In this document: positions 40,501-50,527 of the stretch, piece by piece
Layout: each line of letters begins with the position of its first letter
How positions within the stretch are numbered: position 1 is the stretch's first letter
Made by a program: the position numbers and the translations under genes
The notes under the pieces: generated by a model
Databases searched by the model: none
What the model was told of the DNA's origin: nothing
The model's input: only the letters and a program-made list of their open reading frames with translations
Source of the DNA: Antedon mediterranea
Lineage: Eukaryota; Echinodermata; Crinoidea; Comatulida; Antedonidae
NCBI RefSeq assembly: GCF_964355755.1
Contig: NC_092677.1
Coordinates: forward strand, 27,746,101 to 27,810,100
Length of the DNA: 64,000 nt
Direction: 5' to 3'

Positions 40501-40965
40501 AGCAGTGAGTTAGGCAGATCATAAGTCAGCTCTCTTTAATTACCTAAGTCACACAGCTGACTTAGGCAGAAACACAAAAAAATATAGTATATTGATATAA
40601 GCAGTGAGTTAGGCAGATCATAAATCAGCTCTCCTTAATTGCCCAAGTCACACAGCTGACTGACGGAGAAACACAAAACATATAGTATATTGATATAAGC
40701 AGTGAGTTAGGCAGATCATAAGTCGGCTCTCCTTAATTGCCTAAGTCACACAGCTGACTTAGGCAGAAACACAAAAAATATAGTATATTGATATAAGCAG
40801 TGAGTTAGGCAGATCATAAGTCAGCTCTCCTTAATTGCCTAAGTCACACAGCTGACTTAGGCAGAAACACAAAAAATATAGTATATTGATATAAGCAGTG
40901 AGTTAGGCAGATCATAAGTCAGCTCTCCTTAATTGCCTAAGTCACACAGCTGACTTAGGCAGAAA
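28570..40965. repeat. Duplication in the satellite, offset 8.82 kb
   Basis: About 28570-32150 recurs at about 37390-40965 with an offset of 8818-8819 bp. Shared private variants include 'gctctttagatta' (28677/37496), 'ttttagaaat' in the spacer (31361/40179), a spacer missing the 'gtaacaaat' segment, and 'gactgacggag' monomers. This block directly follows the 10.42-kb duplicate. The right third of the array is thus a re-assembly of pieces from the middle third. Confidence 0.85.
34744..35570 (+). mobile_element. Same element, copied with the satellite (copy 2)
   Basis: This is almost identical to 24320-25146 and sits in the same spacer position with the same flanks. I noticed only two differences, 'gtagaccgcg' here against 'gtacaccgcg' in copy 1, and 'caagataagg' against 'caaggtaagg'. 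It therefore arose by duplication of the surrounding satellite rather than by a second insertion. Confidence 0.85.
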
Positions 40966-41404
40966 GACAAAAAAAATATAGTATATTGATATAAGCAGTG
41001 AGTTAGGCAGAGCATAAGTCAGCTCTCCTTAATTGCCTAAGTCACACAGCAGAATTAGGCAGAAACACAAAAAAAAAAAACGATCTGAGCATGTGCAAAT
41101 GTATATAAAAGCACTCAGATAATGTACAGAGGGCAGTATAATGATATAAGCAGTGAGTTAGGCAGATCATACGTCAGCTCTCCTTAATTGCCTATGTCAC
41201 ACAGCTGACTTAGGCAGAAACACAAAAAATATAGTATATTGATATAAGCAGTGAGTTAGGCAGATCATAAGTCAGCTCTCCTTAATTGCCTAAGTCACAC
41301 AGCTGACTTAGGCAGAAACGCAAAAAATATAGTATATTGATATAAGCAGTGAGTTAGGCAGATCATAAGTCAGCTCTCCAGAATTGCCTAAGTCACACAG
41401 CTGA

Positions 41405-41767
41405 ACCATTTTTTGAAAAACACTTGTAGTATAGTTTAGGGATTTTTTAGAAAAATTGTCGAATTTCGACCTTTTTATTTTTTGACAAATGGTTACTATA
41501 GGTCTATAAGATGATAATAAAGCAATATATGCGCATATATAGCAATATTATTGCATAATAATAGTATTTTGAAAAGTCTCTATTTCGACCTTTTTACTTT
41601 TGACATTTTTTATATATATTATATATTGGCATCCGAAGACGCACAACATAATGTGTTCTGCGCTTGTTACCTCATTATTTATTGACAGGGAAATTGCGTC
41701 TTTTTTGTCATACCTCCTATAATTAGATTTTCTTTAAAAAAAAGTGAATTTCTAAAAGTCGAACTAG
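41405..41767. repeat. Diverged hairpin-element sequence flanking the satellite on the right
   Basis: Right after the last monomer the sequence resumes the hairpin unit seen at 3131-4604: 'ccattttttgaaaaac', a degenerate 'tagtatag' centre, 'tttcgacctttttattt', then 'ggttactatag'. Positions 41466-41575 are also the near-exact reverse complement of about 55-160. Both contain TATATGCGCATATA and the segment 'attattgcataataatag'. A further diverged GCGCA...TGCGC hairpin follows at about 41640-41675. Confidence 0.75.
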
Positions 41768-41940
41768 GTAAAAGAAAATAATATTTTTTTTTCGCGTGTT
41801 ATTTGTTTTCGCGTTATATTTTTGTTTTGTTTTTTTTTTTTGTTTTTTTTGTGCGTGTTATTTGTTTTCGCTATTTCGAGAAGACGGTTTCGCGTTTTTA
41901 CTTTTGCTGAAAGAAGAACTTAATTACACGGTTAGTGAAA

Positions 41941-42000
41941 GACTTGAACCACATACCTTTAAGTTGACACTCCGCTGCCTAACGTTTAACTCGTTGAGCC
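41941..42000 (-). other. tRNA-like Pol III box A/box B segment (repeat copy 1)
   Basis: Read on the minus strand, this begins GGCTCAACGAGTTAAACG, close to a tRNA box A. Fifty bases later it has GGTTCAAGTC, a good box B. The spacing suits a tRNA-derived promoter, but the T-arm and acceptor stems do not pair well, so this is not a functional tRNA gene. It may be the head of a tRNA-derived SINE that was caught in the 1.07-kb tandem unit. The same segment recurs at 43015-43074, 44125-44184 and 45200-45259. Confidence 0.35.
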
Positions 42001-43014
42001 GTTGAACCCGGGTGAGTTGAAAGCTCTTTGTAATTGTGACGTATTTTGTTATTTAAATTCTGCTTGAAATGGACCGTAGTTGAGGGTTCTTTAAATTAAA
42101 AAGCGCACTCTAGCGGACGTTTGGCATTCAATGTAATATCTCTGCTTTCTATAATAAAGAGGGAGATATTTATATTACAGTAGTATTGCATTATACTAAT
42201 TTACAGGCATAGTATAAATTATTCACCCTTACCCCTCAGCGCCCCCTCCCCGAAACTGATTTACTGAAAATAAATTAAATTAATTTTATATTAATATTTC
42301 AACAGTTTGATAATTATTATATGCGCGTAATTTGTGCTAATATTGTTGTAAAGAGATTTCTAAAAACCCATTTTGACACTTTTTATACATCCTGTGAAAT
42401 TGGTCGTAGGATCCAATTGTTATACCTTTGGGGAAAGTTATCCGAAGTCTAGAAAGAGTTTATAATACAGTACAAATGATGTACACTATTTTGTGACGTC
42501 ATTCATTGTTTTTATTGCAAAATAATATAAATATTGAACAGCCTAAAGCTAGTAAAATAAACGGTGAAATATTATTTTATTTAATACAGTAATCTTAATC
42601 TTTAATAGACAAAACTATAGATTTTTAACACAAAATATTATTATATTTTACTACTCCTTGTGAATTGAAAGATGCTAGAAACTAATAGATAACACTACTA
42701 GTAGTAGCTAGGTTGAAGTACATGATTGATGATAACTATCGGTGATCATTTCCTACAGCTTCTGTAATATTCTTAAATCCATCTTCCCTAAAACAAATGG
42801 AAAAATTTAAATAAATTTACTTGTCTGATTATCTGACAAAGGGGAATTTATTTGGAAGAGGTAAAAGAAAATAATTTTTTTTTGTGCGTGTTATTTGTTT
42901 TCGCGTTATATTTGTTTTTTTTTTGTGCGTGTTATTTGTTTTCGCTATTTCGAGAAGACGGTTTCGCGTTTTTACTTTTGCTGAAAGAAGAACTTAATTA
43001 CACGGTTAGTGAAA

Positions 43015-43074
43015 GACTTGAACCACATACCTTTAAATTGACACTCCGCTGCCTGACGTTTAACTCGTTGAGCC
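43015..43074 (-). other. tRNA-like Pol III box A/box B segment (repeat copy 2)
   Basis: Same minus-strand box A-like and box B-like arrangement as at 41941-42000, with both boxes unchanged. Confidence 0.35.
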
Positions 43075-44124
43075 GTTGAACCCGGGTGAGTTGAAAGCTC
43101 TTTGTAATTGTGACGTATTTTGTTATTTAAATTCTGCTTCAAATGGACCGTAGTTGATGGTTCTTTGTAATTAAAAAGCGCACTCTAGCGGGACATTAGA
43201 CAGTCAATGTAATATCCCTGCTTTCTATAATAAAGAGGGAGATATTTATATTACAGTAGTATTGCATTATACTAATTTACAGGCATAGTAGAAATTATTC
43301 ACCCTTACCCCTCCGCGCCCCCTCCCCGAAACTGATTTACTGAAAATAATTTTTTTATATTAATATTTCAACAGTTTGATAATTATTATATGCGCGTAAT
43401 TTGTGCTAATATTGTTGTGAAGAGATTTCTAAAAACCCATTTTGACACTTTTTATACATGCTGTGAAATTGGTCGTAAGATCCAATTGTTATACCTTTGG
43501 GGAAAGTTATCCGAAATCTAGAAAGAGTTTATAATACAGTACAAATGATGTACACCATTTTGTGACGTCATTCATTGTTTTTATTGCAAAATAATATAAA
43601 TATTGAACAGCCTAAAGCTAGTAAAATAAACGGTGAAATATTATTTTATTTAATACAGTAATCTTAATCTTTAATAGACAAAACTATAGATTTTTAACAC
43701 AAAATATTATAATATTTTACTACTCCTTGTGAATTGAAAGATGCTAGAAACTAATAGATAACACTACTAGTAGTAGCTAGGTTGAAGTACATGATTGATG
43801 ATAACTATCGGTGATCATTTCCTACAGCTTCTGTAATATTCTTAAATCCATCTTCCCTAAAACAAATGGAAAAATTTAAATAAATTTACTTGTCTGATTA
43901 TCTGACAAAGGGGAATTTATTTGGAAGAGGTAAAAGAAAAATAATTTTTTTTTGTGCGTGTTATTTGTTTTCGCGTTATATTTGTTTTTTTTTCGTGCGT
44001 GTTATTTGTTTTCGCGTTATATTTGATTTTTTTCGTGCGTGTTATTTGTTTTCGCTATTTCGAGAAGACGGTTTCGCGTTTTTACTTTTGCTGAAAGAAG
44101 AACTTAATTACACGGTTAGTGAAA

Positions 44125-44184
44125 GACTTGAACCACATACCTTTAAGTTGACACTCCGCTGCCTGACGTTTAACTCGTTGAGCC
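44125..44184 (-). other. tRNA-like Pol III box A/box B segment (repeat copy 3)
   Basis: Same arrangement as the other three copies; both boxes intact. Confidence 0.35.
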
Positions 44185-45199
44185 GTTGAACCCGGGTGAG
44201 TTGAAAGCTCTTTGTAATTGTGACGTATTTTGTTATTTAAATTCTGCTTCAAATGGACCGTAGTTGAGGGTTCTTTGTAATTAAAAAGCGCGCTCTAGCG
44301 GACGTTAGGCATTCAATGTAATATCTCTGCTTTCTATAATAAGAGGGAGATATTTATATTACAGTAGTATTGCATTATACTAATTTACAGGCATAGTATA
44401 AATTATTCACCCTTACCCCTCAGCGCCCCCTCCCCGAAACTGATTTACTGAAAATAAATTAAATTAATTTTATATTAATATTTCAACAGTTTGATAATTA
44501 TTATATGCGCGTAATTTGTGCTAATATTGTTGTGAAGAGATTTCTAAAAACCCAGTTTGACACTTTTTATACATGCTGTGAAATTGGTCGTAGGATCCAA
44601 TTGTTATACCTTTGGGGAAAGTTATCCGAAATCTAGAAAGAGTTTATAATACAGTACAAATGATGTACACTATTTTGTGACGTCATTCATTGTTTTTATT
44701 GCAAAATAATATAAATATTGAACAGCCTAAAGCTAGTAAAATAAACGGTGAAATATTATTTTATTTAATACAGTAATCTTAATCTTTAATAGACAAAACT
44801 ATAGATTTTTAACACAAAATATTATTATATTTTAATACTCCTTGTGAATTGAAAGATGCTAGAAACTAATAGATAACACTACTAGTAGTAGCTAGGTTGA
44901 AGTACATGATTGATGATAACTATCGGTGATCATTTCCTACAGCTTCTGTAATATTCTTAAATCCATCTTCCCTAAAACAAATGGAAAAATTTAAATAAAT
45001 TTACTTGTCTGATTATCTGACAAAGGGGAATTTATTTAGAAGAGGTAAAAGAAAATAATTTTTTTTGTGCGTGTTATTTGTTTTCGCGTTATATTTGTTT
45101 TTTTTTTCGTGCGTGTTATTTGTTTTCGCTATTTCGAGAAGACGGTTTCACGTTTTTTACTTTTGCTGAAAGAAGAACTTAATTACACGGTTAGTGAAA

Positions 45200-45259
45200 G
45201 ACTTGAACCACATACCTTTAAGTTGACACTCCGCTGCCTGACGTTTAACTAGTTGAGCC
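45200..45259 (-). other. tRNA-like Pol III box A/box B segment (repeat copy 4)
   Basis: Same arrangement. One base in the box A region differs from the other copies ('aactagttg' against 'aactcgttg' on the plus strand). Confidence 0.33.
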
Positions 45260-46113
45260 GTTGAACCCGGGTGAGTTGAAAGCTCTTTGTAATTGTGACG
45301 TATTTTGTTATTTAAATTCTGCTTCAAATGGACCGTAGTTGAGGGTTCTTTGTAATTAAAAAGCGCACTCTAGCGGACGTTAGGCATTGAATGTAATATC
45401 TCTGCTTTCTATAATAAAGAGGGAGATATTTATATTACAGTAGTATTGCATTATACTAATTTACAGGCATAGTAGAAATTATTCACCCATACCCCTCCGC
45501 GCCCCCTCCCCGAAACTGATTTACTGAAAATAATTTAAATTAATTTTATATTAATATTTCAACAGTTTGATAATTATTATATGCGCGTAATTTGTGCTAA
45601 TATTGTTGTGAAGAGATTTCTAAAAACCCATTTTGACACTTTTTATACATGCTGTGAAATTGGTCGTAGGATCCAATTGTTATACCTTTGGGGAAAGTTA
45701 TCCGAAATCTAGAAAGAGTTTATAATACAGTACAAATGATGTACACCATTTTGTGACGTCATTCATTGTTTTTATTGAAAAATAATATAAATATTGAACA
45801 GCCTAAAGCTAGTAAAATAAACGGTGAAATATTATTTTATTTAATACAGTAATCTTAATCTTTAATAGACAAAACTATAGATTTTTAACACAAAATATTA
45901 TTATATTTTAATACTCCTTGTGAATTGAAAGATGCTAGAAACTAATAGATAACACTACTAGTAGTAGCTAGGTTGAAGTACATGATTGATGATAACTATC
46001 GGTGATCATTTCCTACAGCTTCTGTAATATTCTTTAATCCATCTTCCCTAAAACAAATGGAAAAATTAAAATTAATTTACTTGTCTGATTATCTGACAAA
46101 GGGGAATTTATTT

Positions 46114-46556
46114 TTCTTAAAAAATATTTTGCGGTTATATTTTTGTATCTCACTCACAGATAGGAGTCTTAGCCACAGTGGTATTGAATATTTCTTAATA
46201 ATTAATCAATAACATTATATTTTTTCGTTTTAATTTGTAAAGGAGGTTAGACTGGACTAGAGAAATCTATTTCTTCTTAATTCTTCTTCTTCCTATTGAA
46301 ATTGCTAATGTTTTTTTTGTTTAATTTCTGGCAATAAAAGGTGAATTGTTACTGGTTCAAATAAATTTATTTAAAAACATTGTTAATACAGTAACAATAT
46401 TTACACTTTCTGTTAATGTATTTCAAATTGATTTTTAGAAAATCTACAATATTCTCAACTCTTAATTTATTTAATGGTGCATTGTGGGAACTGTGGCAAA
46501 ACTCTAAAATAAATGTACTGTACCATAACATAAATCGAAAAATAACATAAAGTATA
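46114..46556. other. Spacer downstream of DHODH; last DHODH exon not found
   Basis: AT-rich sequence. On the minus strand a splice-acceptor-like 'attttag' at about 46498 could lead into a 12-residue tail ending in a stop, but it does not resemble the conserved DHODH C-terminus (DAIGADHR-like in animals). No other exon was recognised. Confidence 0.4.
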
Positions 46557-48822
46557 TTACCTAATTAGTTTGTGTAAATCTTTCTTGATTGTTGTTATAA
46601 GAGGAGGTCCCATGAAGGCCATAGCTGTGTATAGTTGGACCAATGAGGCACCAGCCTTTATCTTGTCGTAGGCATCATGCCCACTTCTTACACCTCCAAC
46701 GCCTATTATTGGTAAACTTCCTTACAAAATAAAATTAACAAATGTCACATTTATTGGTAATTCACAACTTCTACATTCAACTAATTTTGTATGTACTTTG
46801 TATTTAATAAACAATTTGTATAAACAAAAGACAAAATGAATATTCAATACCATTAGTAAGTTTGTACATTTCTCGTATTGTATCTGTAGATAAATCTGTC
46901 ACCGGTTTACCACTTAGACCGCCAGTTTCGCTCTTTAGTTGACTCTTCAATGATGATGGTCTTGAAATAGTTGTGTTGCTGATTATTAAACCATCAACTC
47001 TGCTCTGAAAATTAATGTAAAATAAATAATTAAATGAAATAAGATTATGATATTACCAAGAAAAATTTTTTGAAATGAAAAAAGTGGTGTATTCCAAGGG
47101 TAGGGCAACAAGTAAAAACGGCCAGAGGTAGTGGCAGGGATGGTATTACATGGTAGGCTCCCGATTAGTGGCTATGGGTGTCATAGTTGTCAAGCTTACA
47201 TAATATAAATTCAGTGTTTAGGTAGACAAAACGACCTTACGACTGACCTTAGGGTCTAACACCACATCTGCAATATCTTTTTTATCTTTACTTGTTAAAT
47301 CTGGAGCAATCTTAATGAGCACTGGTGGTTTGCTTAGCAACGAGTCTCTTGCCTTCAACACCTGGAAATCACAACAATATTACATTGAATAAAGTACTTT
47401 CTAGTGAAAAGAAAATTAATATTTTATGTTATGAAGACTTATAATAGAGTATAAATTAATGATTACAAAAATACATAAATATAAAAAAGAAATTGAGAAT
47501 ATGGAAATAACTACCCACATTTATAATCAGCTCCTGAAGCTGTTTTTTTCCTTGAAGTTCTCGCAGCCCGGGCGTGTTAGGACTTGAAACATTCACAACT
47601 AAATAATCTGCAAAATCACCAAGACATTCCACACCCAAAACGTAATCATCAACCGCACTTGTTGACGTCTTATTCTTGCCCAGGTTAATACCAACAATAC
47701 TCTTTTCTGTAGGAAAATTAGATACATCAAGAATTTATACTAAAATAGTAGGCCTACGCAGTAAAAATAAATTACTAAAAATATATATTTAATTTCACAA
47801 AGTAGGCCTACTAATTCTACTAATTTTTCAAAAACATCAAAGATGTATGTAGTAGAGATAAACAGTGAAAATGAGATAAATTACTAAAAAATATATTTAA
47901 TTAAAAAAAACAAACAAAAACACTACAGTATACCAATGTTGATTAAATACGGTAGACAGGGTAAATTTTATTTTTTACCTGTTTTTTGCCTAAACTTTTT
48001 CATTCGTTCTGCTACTACTGGATGTCCAACACTATTGAATCCATACCTATTAATAACAGCTTCATCCTCTGTCAGCCTAAACACTCTAGGCTTAGGATTA
48101 CCAAGTTGTGGTAGCGGTGTGACACTCCCTACTTCAATGAATCCAAAGCCAATCTTACGAAGGCCTTCCATCGCTTCGGCGTGCTTGTCAAACCCAGCAG
48201 CTACACCAATAGGGTTACTGAAGGTTCTACCCCAAACACTTGTTGTCTGCACAAGATTGAAACAATAAAATGTAATAGAGTATAATTAGTTACCATATTT
48301 GAATTTAATTGTTATTTATTTATACTAGGAACCTCTTCAGTCAAAGACTGGTCTCAGATGGCCCAGTTATGATCAGTGGCTGTGTGTGTACTAGTACACT
48401 CAATATTCAATATGGAACCTTTCTGGACATTCTATATATCATTATCTTCATGCTGTCAACATTCTTCATTTTGATATTTATTTTACATTGTAAAATTAAT
48501 ATTAAAGATTAAGGTTCACCTTCCATTTAAATTTAAAAATTGTATTTTTCATTTTACATTGGATGAAATAAAAGTAAGTATTTTATGACTTTTATGCAAG
48601 ACACCAACTTACCAGTGATGGAGGATCTTGATATGTTTTAAATGGAACAATACCAAAAGACAGCATTTTCACTCCCAATACATGGGCTGTTTCTGCATCT
48701 AGCAACTGAAAACATGGCATTAAACACTGCTTGTAGAACTTCTGATTTCCAGAGAGGGCGGCATAACTGGCAAATATTGCTGAACCACTGGTGATTATCA
48801 AACCTGCTGAACGGAGCTTACC
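46557..48822 (-). CDS. DHODH: Dihydroorotate dehydrogenase (quinone), mitochondrial; six exons seen, N-terminus incomplete
   Basis: Oxidises dihydroorotate to orotate and passes electrons to ubiquinone at the inner mitochondrial membrane, the fourth step of pyrimidine synthesis. Exons, in transcript order: 48613-48822, 47979-48246, 47519-47706, 47248-47361, 46851-47004, 46561-46720. All have GT-AG borders and the reading frame is continuous (about 365 residues). The first exon seen encodes a hydrophobic anchor ([17 protein letters not shown]), typical of class 2 enzymes. FMN and substrate motifs follow: [37 protein letters not shown] (catalytic Ser in NVSSPN), [22 protein letters not shown] and [11 protein letters not shown]. 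The first exon seen starts in phase 0 at a clear acceptor, so a short 5' exon with the targeting sequence lies upstream; I could not place it. The 3' end either stops at TAA 46557-46559 after KLIR or splices at AG|gtaata to an unseen exon, since family members run about 15-20 residues further. Confidence 0.93.
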
Positions 48823-48866
48823 CTGCAATAGAGAAATAGAACCTGGAGGATATCTTTAACCACAGA

Positions 48867-49653
48867 TTAAAACATACGTGGGAAACATACAGTATGCAGT
48901 TTATTTCTTCTTAAAGGTGGCTCCGGGTTAAACCTACCACCTGTATGTTGTTTATTATATAAACCTAAGCAACTACATTTACTATTATTACACACAAATG
49001 ATTGATTGCAGCCGCCATCTTGTTGGTTCCCCCTACATGAAGAATCATTTTTCATATTGCGATTACATTGGAGTTGACGATCTAGCCTTCGGTTATAAGA
49101 TTTTTGGATTGCCTTGACACATTTTTTCCTTTGTGGCGCCCCATACAACTGTTTACATCGTCCAACCATGTGTGGATGATAGTTCTAAGTTTACAAACTA
49201 AAAATCGTGCAACAAAGCAATATTATAGGCATATAGAAGGCCTAGCTGTAATAAATGAGATTTAAAATTACATATTATGTTATAACAAACAACAAAATTA
49301 GGGCATGTCATTGTTTTTACGGTACCCGTGACGGTGACCTAGCTAGGCCTAACTCCTCTACAACAGAAGCTAACCCGCACGCGTCCACATCAGTGATCTG
49401 CCCTTTGCAGACTGTACCTAGGCTAGGGCTAGCTGGTAGTAGTACGCTGGTACTTACTAGGATAGGAAAATGGTAAAATTAGTCATCATACTACTACTAG
49501 GCCTACTATTTACTATTTGTAACCTAATAAAATCTTCTAAAATCTTTGTTATAAAAATACAGTAAAATAATAACAGAAATTCATACCATATTCCGTCGCT
49601 CACGGCGCTATCGCAAAAATAAATTGTCGGCAGATAGAGAGGTATTATAGATT
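48867..49653. other. Region upstream of the visible DHODH exons
   Basis: The DHODH first exon and promoter are expected here or further right on the minus strand. An open frame at 48867-49169 (minus) starts with ATG but has no in-phase splice donor leading to the exon at 48822, and no family resemblance. No exon is called. Confidence 0.35.
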
Positions 49654-49659
49654 GACTAG

Positions 49660-49959
49660 TACGAAAGCCCATTAGGGCCAAAAATATATATATTACCTGG
49701 CCTTCAAAAATTCGAAATAACGAATTAATAATTCGAAATAACGAATTATTAAGTCGAAATAATGAGTTAAAAAGTCGAAATAACGAATTAATAATTTGAA
49801 ATTTCGAATTAAGTAATTCGAAATAACGAATTATTAAGTCGAAATAACGAAATAATAATTCGAAATAACGAATTAATAATTCGAAATAACAATTAATAAT
49901 TCGAAATTTCGTATTTCTGAAAGTAAATATATTTGTTTTGGCCCTAATGGGCTTTCGTA
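49660..49959. mobile_element. 300-bp MITE with 24-bp perfect terminal inverted repeats and 6-bp target duplication
   Basis: The left end (49660-49683) begins TACGAAAGCCCATTAGGGCC. The right end (49936-49959) is its exact reverse complement over 24 bases. The hexamer GACTAG flanks both sides (49654-49659 and 49960-49965), as expected for a target-site duplication. The interior is about a dozen copies of the near-palindrome 'attcgaaataacgaatta' with AT-only spacers, so the whole element can fold. No coding capacity. The clean ends suggest it is fairly young. Confidence 0.85.
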
Positions 49960-50210
49960 GACTAGAGAGCTAGCTAGCTTTACCAAAAGATATCTTCCGT
50001 AGCTCTCTGGCTGACGATGCGGCAAACAAATAAAAGACAAATGTCTAATGTTTACCTCTCTTAATAATTTTTATTTCATTTTTTTTTTAGGATGTCTCTA
50101 TGTTTATTTAGGTTAATATTAACATGCCCTTTAGCTAAAATATAATATAATAATATATAAATAAAAAGAATGAATGAAATTTAAAAATAACTTCGCATCC
50201 CTGCTGTGCG

Positions 50211-50350
50211 AATTCATCCACTCGCCGATTCCATCAGTGTGCGTGTCATGTGACAACGCGAGCCCAAGGGCCTTTATATCACTCGCCGATTCCATCAGTG
50301 CGTTTCATGTGACAACGCGAGCTCAAGGGCCTTTATCACTCGCCGGTATT
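50211..50350. repeat. Short tandem repeat, ~60-bp unit, 2-3 copies
   Basis: 'cactcgccgatt' starts at 50219 and 50280, and a shortened version starts at 50338. Between them 'ccatcagtg...catgtgacaacgcgag...caagggcctttat' is repeated. The unit is less AT-rich than its surroundings and contains the palindrome-like 'catgtgaca'. Function unknown. Confidence 0.7.
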
Positions 50351-50463
50351 TGTCACATGATGATGATCACTGAAGTTAATTTTCACGTGATGAGATGAAA
50401 CAAGCTTAGATCAATAAAAAAAATTTTGAATTGAACTAATTTACGATTCAAACACTTTGTATT

Positions 50464-50527
50464 TGTGTGGCGCACGGTTTGTACCACAGTTTGACAACCT
50501 GAGGTTCGTGGGTTCAAGTCCCAAAGA
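50464..50527 (+). other. tRNA-like sequence, probable SINE head or tRNA pseudogene
   Basis: 'tgtggcgcacggttt' resembles a tRNA box A, and GGTTCAAGTCC at 50511-50521 is a near-perfect box B. The T-arm pairs (TGGG / CCCA around TTCAAGT). The anticodon arm is poor, and the acceptor stem does not close. This pattern is common in tRNA-derived SINEs, whose head often reads 'gtggcgca...ggttcgtgggttcaagtcc'. A poly-T run follows at about 50549. Confidence 0.5.

Larger units (their letters stand above)
4605..41404. repeat. Giant higher-order satellite array (98/150-bp monomers plus ~300-bp spacer blocks)
   Basis: The array is 36.8 kb long. The basic monomer is 98 bp (for example 40741 to 40839). It carries the inverted repeat GCCTAAGTCA / TGACTTAGGC with a 6-base loop (cacagc), then 'agtatattgatataagcag' and 'gatcataagtcagctctcc'. 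A longer 150-bp monomer replaces the middle with a 'gatctgagcatgtg...' segment that includes TATATAAAAG. About every 0.55-1.3 kb a ~300-bp spacer block intervenes. The spacer usually has the palindrome ATAGAGATCTCTAT, followed by 'gaggctgtcgatatcatct' and a stretch ending 'gtctcctctcc'. I counted roughly 40 spacer blocks. The array starts within a spacer block (4603-4605) and ends within a monomer palindrome (41404). There is no gene inside; repeated 60-69-residue open frames come from the spacer reading into a monomer. Confidence 0.95.
41768..46113. repeat. Four tandem copies of a ~1.07-kb unit
   Basis: Units start at 'gtaaaagaaaa': 41768, 42861, 43930 and 45045. The fourth ends at about 46113. 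Lengths vary (1.07-1.12 kb), mainly because a T-rich 'gtgcgtgttatttgttttcgc' segment is itself present two or three times per unit. Otherwise the copies differ by scattered single bases. The open frames at the start of each unit translate this T-rich run and carry no family signature. Each unit contains a tRNA-like minus-strand segment and a TGACGTCA palindrome (42494, 43563, 44678, 45754). Confidence 0.9.

Noticed and set aside
4605-41404. Possible CRISPR array (regular palindromic repeats)
   Set aside because: The units are contiguous satellite monomers with no unique spacers, no cas genes, and intron-containing animal genes in the same window.
41796-45252. Four open frames rich in Phe/Cys at the start of each 1.07-kb unit
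   Set aside because: They translate a T-rich 'gtgcgtgttatttgttttcgc' run and then a tRNA-like antisense segment. Starts and lengths vary between copies because of T-run indels.
47936-48268. 110-residue plus-strand open frame opposite DHODH
   Set aside because: It is antisense to a well-supported DHODH exon and has no family features.
48867-49169. 100-residue minus-strand open frame as the DHODH first exon
   Set aside because: No splice donor in the phase needed to join the exon at 48822, no mitochondrial targeting character, and no resemblance to the DHODH N-terminus.
50464-50527. Functional tRNA gene
   Set aside because: Box A and B and the T-arm are good, but the acceptor and anticodon stems do not close, so it is better read as a tRNA-derived SINE head or pseudogene.
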